Positions 6,001 to 8,596 of a DNA stretch of 8,596 bases are shown one piece after another. Each line of letters opens with the position of its first letter. Within the stretch, counting starts at the first letter, position 1. This stretch comes from an uncultured Clostridia bacterium. GTDB taxonomy: Bacteria > Bacillota > Clostridia > Christensenellales > Borkfalkiaceae. The stretch covers positions 1 through 8,596 of the forward strand of contig CANREK010000187.1 of NCBI GenBank assembly GCA_947629605.1. The letters run 5' to 3'. Made by a program: the position numbers and the translations under genes. The notes under the pieces are model-generated. The model had not been told where the DNA came from, searched no databases, and saw only the letters and a list, made by a program, of their open reading frames with translations.

Positions 6001-8596
6001 GTGGTGGGCATTACGATATCTTTCGCGACGAACACGGTCTCGTTTTCGAACGTATGGCCGCTGTCGTTCACGATCGTGGCAATGTTGTTGAGACCGTTGA
6101 CCGTGGTCAGCGTGTACACTGTGCGTTCGGGGATAGGGTTGACTACACCGCTCTCCACCTTGCTCCAAACTGCCAACTGTTCAAGCTCGGCATTGGCGAG
6201 GTAGATGTTGACGGAAGGAGCGGATTCATGGCTGGGTGCTCCGCCGACTTCGTATGCAACAGTTGCCTTGGTGTCCTCCGTCGTCTTAGAGCCGACAAGG
6301 CCGTAGTTGTAAACAAGAAGTGCATTCTTGTTGTCGAGCGTGGTATCGGGTTGCTTATGCGTCAAATCCGAAGTGACAAGGGAGACGGAGCCGCCCTTGA
6401 TCGTGACTGTGCCGTCTGCTGCACCGACGAATGCGCCGATGGAATTTGCATAGACTGCATTGGCTTCGGTGACTTTGTTCAACGTAAGGGTGCTACCTGT
6501 AACCACAACGTTTTCGATCCTGACATCGCCCGATGCAACGGATGCGAGCGCGGAGACGTACTTGTCACCCGAGACGACTGCGCCGTCGATCTTGAGGTTC
6601 TTCACGGTAGCGCCTTCGCCGAGGTTGCCGAAGAGGGCAGCGTCAAGACCCGTGATCGTGTTGTCCGAGCCGTTGAAGGTGCCGTTGAACGGCTTGCCTG
6701 CCGGCGTCTCGGCGTCATAGGTACCGATCGAGGTCCACTTGGTCAAGTTATAGGTCTCTTTCGCAAGGTTGACGATCTTGCCGCTGTAATTCGTACCGCC
6801 GTTGACGCTGTCGCGGAAGTACCCGAGACCTGTTACATTATTTATATAATATGTATCAGTGCAATCCTTGACGTGCTGTACGAACGCAAGAGGCGCAACG
6901 TATGCGGTATCGATGATCCAAACTTTGTCCGCATTGTCGGCGGCGACGTTGTCGCCAAGCGTCGTGGTCTTGAACGTGGTGTTTGCTTCGCCAAAATCTT
7001 TGCCGAGATAGACATAGCCGCTCGTCAGCTTCGACGCTGTGTCAAGCACAGCGTTGAATGCAACGAAACCAAGCGCGTCGGCGGCAACCTTGACGGAGTG
7101 GAAGAGATCGGTCGAGGTGTTGAAGGTGTTCGTGTCGCCCATGAGATAGACCTGCGCACTGCCCGTGCCTTCGACGGAGAGCAGATATGCCTCCTTGCCG
7201 CCCGTGACATCCGAGACATCAACGCTGTTGCCGTTGAGCTTGGCAACGTAGGTATCGCTGCCGCTGAGCACGAATGCCGCAAATTCGTTTTCCGTATTCT
7301 TTGTGCCAAAGACGGCGTTGCCGCTGAGTTTGAGCTCAACTGCGCTGTTGACGGCCGAGAGATAGACAGCTTTCTCTGTGTAGCGGCCGCTTTCTGCGCC
7401 GAAGGTGTTGTTCGTGAGCTCGACCTTGGAAAGACCCATCGTGAGATAAATCGCCGCGCTGTTGGCGTTGACCTTGCTCTCTTCTCCGACGTCTATCGAC
7501 TGCGAGTTCGCCGCAAGGATCGTGGTGCCCTCGATGACAAGTTCGAGCGAACCGGTAGCGCCTTCCTTCTTGTTGGTGATGAATGCCGCTACTGTGTTTG
7601 CGTCGTTCTTGTTCGCGTCGGCCGTGCCGTCCGCCTTCCTCGTTCTCGCCGTGAGAGGCGCGACTTCGGCATAGCAGCCTTTGAGCGTGAGGCTCTTGGC
7701 CTTCGTGACGTCGAGATAGCTCCTGCCAAGGAACGCGACATGGTCAAACGTGAAGGTAGCTTCGCCAAGTTCGAGAAGCGCACTGTTGTCAACGGTATCG
7801 TCGGCCTTTGCAAGCGCCGATCCGATGGTGAGCATGTAATTTGTGCCCTCGCCGTTGCCCTTGACATTGACGGTGACTTCGCCGTGTTCGTTCCAAGTGA
7901 CGGTGACTTTGCCGTTTGCGTTCGAGAGTTCGAGTGTAACGTTGGAAATAGTCGCACCTGCATCGATGCTCGTTGCAAGTCCGAATGTGTCTGTGAGGAG
8001 AGAGGTGAATTTGTTTTCGCTGCCCTCTTGGAAGTACGTCGCGAGCGACGGTTCGTCGAGGTTGCCGTAGAGTTTGAGATTCTGAATCGTCGCGCCTTCT
8101 CCGATATAGCCGAAGAGCGGGCTGTTGAGATTCTGAATGGAATATCCTTTGCTGCTGTTGCCCTCGAATGTGCCCTTGAAGGGTTTATCTTTGGTGCCAA
8201 TCCCCGCAAAGGCCGTATTGGGCATCGTGATGACACCTGTAAGAGTGATCGGATCTTCGACAGTGCTGTAATCATTCTCAACGGCGCTGTCGCGGAATTC
8301 GATGAGAGCATCCAGCGTAGGAATGTTGTAACCTTCGGTTGCATCCGTCACAATGTCGGCAAGCAAGATCCATTCGCCGCCTTGATAGACGTAGATAGCG
8401 ATACCGCCCCTGCCGCTGAAACTACTGAACGTACGGAGATAGTAGTCGCCTTCGATCGCCGTCTTGGTGAGATCTTCGAAGAGAGCACTGTTCCCTTCAT
8501 CTGTGCTTGCGGGATCATAAGAGCCGTGGAACCACTTGGTGGCGCCTGCAAGTCTGCCGAGAAGCGTCCACTTGTCGTATTCTCCGCTGTACTGCC
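1..8596 (-). CDS. Giant GLUG-repeat / beta-helix surface protein, internal fragment (partial at both ends)
   Basis: A single minus-strand frame is open across the whole window, giving 2,864 complete codons from 8594 to 3 with no stop and no identifiable natural start or terminus. The translation is a tandem array of diverged modules. Each has a GLxYFRxxV-type linker helix, a DIDLxxxxWTPIG strand, a PFKGTFxG box and GLUG-type turns such as AGLFGY, VGGVVGEM and VGGLVGTD. Two long inserts look like right-handed parallel beta-helix. I found only six Cys residues and no obvious hydrophobic membrane span, signal peptide or LPXTG motif, which fits an internal stretch of an exported protein. In known families GLUG repeats (Pfam Glug) occur in large secreted or cell-wall proteins. 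An adhesin or surface-coat role is inference. No enzymatic motif was recognised. Trp is TGG throughout, so nothing indicates TGA recoding. Confidence 0.96.
3..176 (-). repeat. GLUG-type module 9, cut by window edge (residues 2807-2864)
   Basis: Only the start is visible: SKEGLEHFRGQVENGNTYEG (same linker subtype as modules 2 and 5), TVTVAKGKFDLGEIAPLG and AFKGKLMGTIT. The box is a PIG/PFKGTF variant, and the GLUG turns would lie beyond the left edge. Its presence shows that the array continues and that the true C-terminus is outside the window. Confidence 0.75.
177..1112 (-). repeat. GLUG-type module 8, multi-turn (residues 2495-2806)
   Basis: Linker SEAGLNYLATVVNGG, then VELTIDIDLTGDAWTPIG, an insert KGEGNAIDPEHS, and AFKGTFNGGNKKITGLTI. 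GLUG turns are YGLFGYVVGGTIENLTLVG (Y at 830), VGILAGAVDGTTLTNITI, VGAVAGYAKDVTL, VGGVFGLFEGDGAIV, LGAAVGYVSGGTVSIDVDYE and NGMVGTVPDGASVTIAE. It ends in a short VTVVTWTGNVA strand. With module 5 it is the best-preserved copy. Confidence 0.9.
1113..1607 (-). repeat. GLUG-type module 7, shortest complete copy (residues 2330-2494)
   Basis: Linker IEDAAGLKVFASLLAEKD, then GETVYLLGDITLNDAW and a PIG-less APTGAFKGTFDGNGFTI box. One good turn follows (YNTLFGEVSGTVDGEDVTNA), then degenerate strands (AEVKNLTLDGLAL, KAYYGLATEATEDVAV, SSVTVKCGDYD). At 165 residues it is about half the length of modules 4, 5 and 8. It ends in VWDENGDVKADTVP, which resembles the short entry strands of other modules. Confidence 0.8.
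1608..2393 (-). repeat. GLUG-type module 6, degenerate (residues 2068-2329)
   Basis: Entry strands GLIYDNGVWHITDV lead to the linker AGFKHFAELVTAG, similar to module 4. The WTPIG strand is eroded to ALPIKGFAGTFKGNN. Turns are VGIFDTLVGAKTSVKDLVIE, SGVLAGSLAGATVENIAVNG, AGGLFGTIDVATTTTVSDIT and the weak VAALAAFSGTGTLTVDN. It has an Ala/Gly-rich stretch (NAAGAGASGVLAGSLAGA) and ends in YYGAHADGTGNTLS. One Cys, in VSCALG, lies at 1947-1949. Confidence 0.8.
2394..3422 (-). repeat. GLUG-type module 5, multi-turn (residues 1725-2067)
   Basis: This copy is closest to the module consensus. Its linker is GLVYFRSQVSAGTTYEGE, followed by VMADLDLSTI, GEWTPIG and NPFKGTFTG. The GLUG turns are AGLFGYTDGASINYIEIDG (A at 3074), AGALVGRFNGTGTIDHVTV (2993), VGGITGWTDGSITNSTVDG (2906), LGGIVGYVGKSKTTHK (2777), VGGLVGTDNAPTAS (2681) and a weak WLVGRFTTTTTIDA near 2480. 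Spacings are 27, 29, 43, 32 and about 67 residues, the longer ones holding charged inserts. Confidence 0.9.
3423..4502 (-). repeat. GLUG-type module 4, multi-turn (residues 1365-1724)
   Basis: Opens with YYIYSSVGFKNFMKLVN and continues with YTLKLSKDLS, YTWSPIG and HPFKGMFDGT. A run of GLUG-type turns follows: VGFFGVVEGGEKGGVKNLDF, then GALVGTMENGTVSNVEVN, VGGVVGEMKDGTLLGINV (V at 3887), VGGVVGKVSGAVTIGSN (3773), IGGIVGSAEVPAP (3641) and YGLVGGATTTTENVEITN (3512). Spacing between the last four is 38, 44 and 43 residues. This is one of the three modules with well-preserved multiple GLUG turns. Confidence 0.88.
4503..4922 (-). other. Unassigned inter-module block before module 4 (residues 1225-1364)
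   Basis: This 140-residue stretch carries no GLUG turn or PFKGT box. It has a more mixed composition, with DKITFVEVHNHLNTAVDEA, ERIYPVYGRVYITDDNTV, a TLNGKTVTVDYDF strand pair, GVVLDENGKFDP, an Ala/Gln segment LAQALNGYVKDGAQED and VHVLLTEGIGNN. It looks like continuation or capping of beta-helix block 2. I see no counterpart of comparable sequence after block 1. No function can be assigned. Confidence 0.4.
4923..5822 (-). repeat. Parallel beta-helix-like block 2 (residues 925-1224)
   Basis: About 300 residues of short strands with Asn/Gly turns: DAKVENVVVTAYVPDG, DALTVTGCYADVNPSLY, NTLFTITNNTIISG, ANGTTITGNTFGSADS, SSDVTISNNTFYQVYG and NVWFKGNTQIV. The order of elements from YTFDSIKF onwards (5498 downward) parallels FTFDHVAF onwards in block 1, including the rare Cys in GCYA. 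I read the two as diverged paralogous copies. The fold assignment is by pattern only. Confidence 0.65.
5823..6125 (-). repeat. GLUG-type module 3, short core (residues 824-924)
   Basis: The linker is TTVNGLNNIATIVNDSG, followed by TVFVAKDIVM, ATWMPIG and YAFEGTFTGEH. The single GLUG-type turn is DALFANLEGTVQNLVLDG. The linker is of the GLNxxATxVN subtype, otherwise seen only in module 8. Like module 1 it has one turn and then leads straight into a beta-helix block, so modules 1 and 3 share the same larger layout. Confidence 0.8.
6126..6851 (-). repeat. GLUG-type module 2 (residues 582-823)
   Basis: Starts with YYINNVTGLGYFRDSVNG, a clear linker motif of the same subtype as modules 5 and 9. 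Then come KWTSIG (WTPIG variant), KPFNGTFNGSDNTITGL and the turns AALFGNLGEGATVKNLKIDG, IGAFVGAADGTVTIKGG and YGLVGSKTT. The second and third turns are spaced by degenerate strands. The module ends in an acidic, Pro-containing hinge (VESGVVNPIPE) before module 3. Its first codons fall in an unusually AT-rich patch. Confidence 0.82.
6903..7982 (-). repeat. Parallel beta-helix-like block 1 (residues 205-564)
   Basis: About 360 residues of short beta-strand repeats separated by Asn/Gly turns, for example ATISNVTLELS, KSLTLKGCYAEV, SKVELTNNTFGAESG, AVELKLSGNAVFG and YVAKLNGNSVDV. The ladder of xLxxNNTFG turns is typical of right-handed parallel beta-helix folds. The section 7754-7221 resembles 5498-4923 in block 2, sharing an FTFD/YTFD start, a GCYAEV/GCYADV turn, an AAFI strand and an NNTFG/GNTFG turn. 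A helix-rich tail (HSVKVAADALGFVAFNAVLD, YVYLGKDFG, DKVWIIDT) leads to module 2. The function within the protein is most likely structural or ligand display. Confidence 0.65.
8061..8330 (-). repeat. GLUG-type module 1 (residues 89-178)
   Basis: The module opens with LDALIEFRDSAV, a variant of the GLxYFRxxV linker. A strand PITLTGVITM follows, then GIGTKDKPFKGTFEG in place of the usual WTPIG...PFKGTFDG. The GLUG-type turn is SPLFGYIGEGATIQNLKLYG. It has only one such turn and passes after a 26-residue low-similarity insert into the first beta-helix block. The DNA under PFKGT (8170-8182) is identical to that of three other modules. Confidence 0.8.
8331..8594 (-). other. Unassigned N-proximal block of the fragment (residues 1-88)
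   Basis: This stretch precedes the first recognisable module. It is richer in aromatics than the rest, with stretches like KWTLLGRLAGATKWFHGS, EGDYYLRTFSSFSG and IAIYVYQGGEWILLADIV. It ends in a TxxGYNIPTLDAL segment that leads into the module 1 linker. The YVYQGGEWILLAD part resembles the short strand pair IYDNGVWHITDV that opens module 6, so its last third may be a module-entry strand. The first two thirds do not match the repeats. It may be the tail of another domain type or of an upstream module. No family is assigned. Confidence 0.4.

Noticed and set aside
6841..6850. Possible promoter -10 element (tataat) or internal promoter
   Set aside because: It lies in the middle of a continuous coding frame, and I see no -35 box at suitable spacing and no downstream gene. 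Kept only as a composition anomaly.
1..8596. CRISPR array or short tandem DNA repeats
   Set aside because: The repetition is at protein level, with module lengths from about 165 to 540 residues and diverged DNA. There are no regularly spaced identical direct repeats with unique spacers.
1..8596. tRNA, rRNA, riboswitch, terminator or mobile element
   Set aside because: No such signal was seen. The whole window is accounted for by one coding frame, and no inverted-repeat termini or transposase motifs were found.

Overview
The window lies entirely inside one very large gene on the minus strand. Translating the minus strand in the register whose codons occupy plus positions 3k to 3k+2 gives 2,864 consecutive codons, from 8594 down to 3, with no stop. 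Neither the natural start nor the natural stop is inside the window. The full protein is therefore longer than 2,864 residues, and its signal peptide and cell-surface anchor must lie outside if they exist.

The product is a repetitive, Gly/Asn/Thr/Asp/Val-rich, Cys-poor protein built from diverged copies of one module. A typical module starts with a short linker-helix motif (GLxYFRxxVNxGxxYxGxTV). It continues with a strand of the type LxxDIDLxxxxWTPIG, then a box such as PFKGTFxGNxxxITGL, then one or more GLUG-type turns such as AGLFGYxDGASIxNxxIDG and VGGVVGxxxxG. I count nine module starts. From the N-terminal side (high coordinates) they are near 8330, 6851, 6125, 4502, 3422, 2393, 1607, 1112 and 176; the last is cut by the window edge. 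Modules 1 and 3 are each followed by a long stretch of parallel beta-helix-like repeats (7982-6903 and 5822-4923) carrying NNTF/GNTF-type turns. These two stretches resemble each other and look like an internal duplication. The 88 residues before module 1 and the 140 residues before module 4 are unassigned.

No other gene, RNA, mobile element, CRISPR array, promoter or terminator is supported. There is no intergenic DNA in the window. The long open frames elsewhere are shadows, including a 1,383-codon plus-strand frame that is the exact codon-register antisense of the real gene. They exist because the real gene almost never uses TTA, CTA or TCA codons.

The most likely role, by family analogy only, is a secreted or cell-surface giant protein such as an adhesin or S-layer-like surface protein. 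Large GLUG-repeat proteins of this style are common in host-associated anaerobes, particularly gut Clostridia. The DNA is above 50% G+C by eye with a strong preference for C-ending codons. The taxonomic assignment is tentative, because no housekeeping gene is present.
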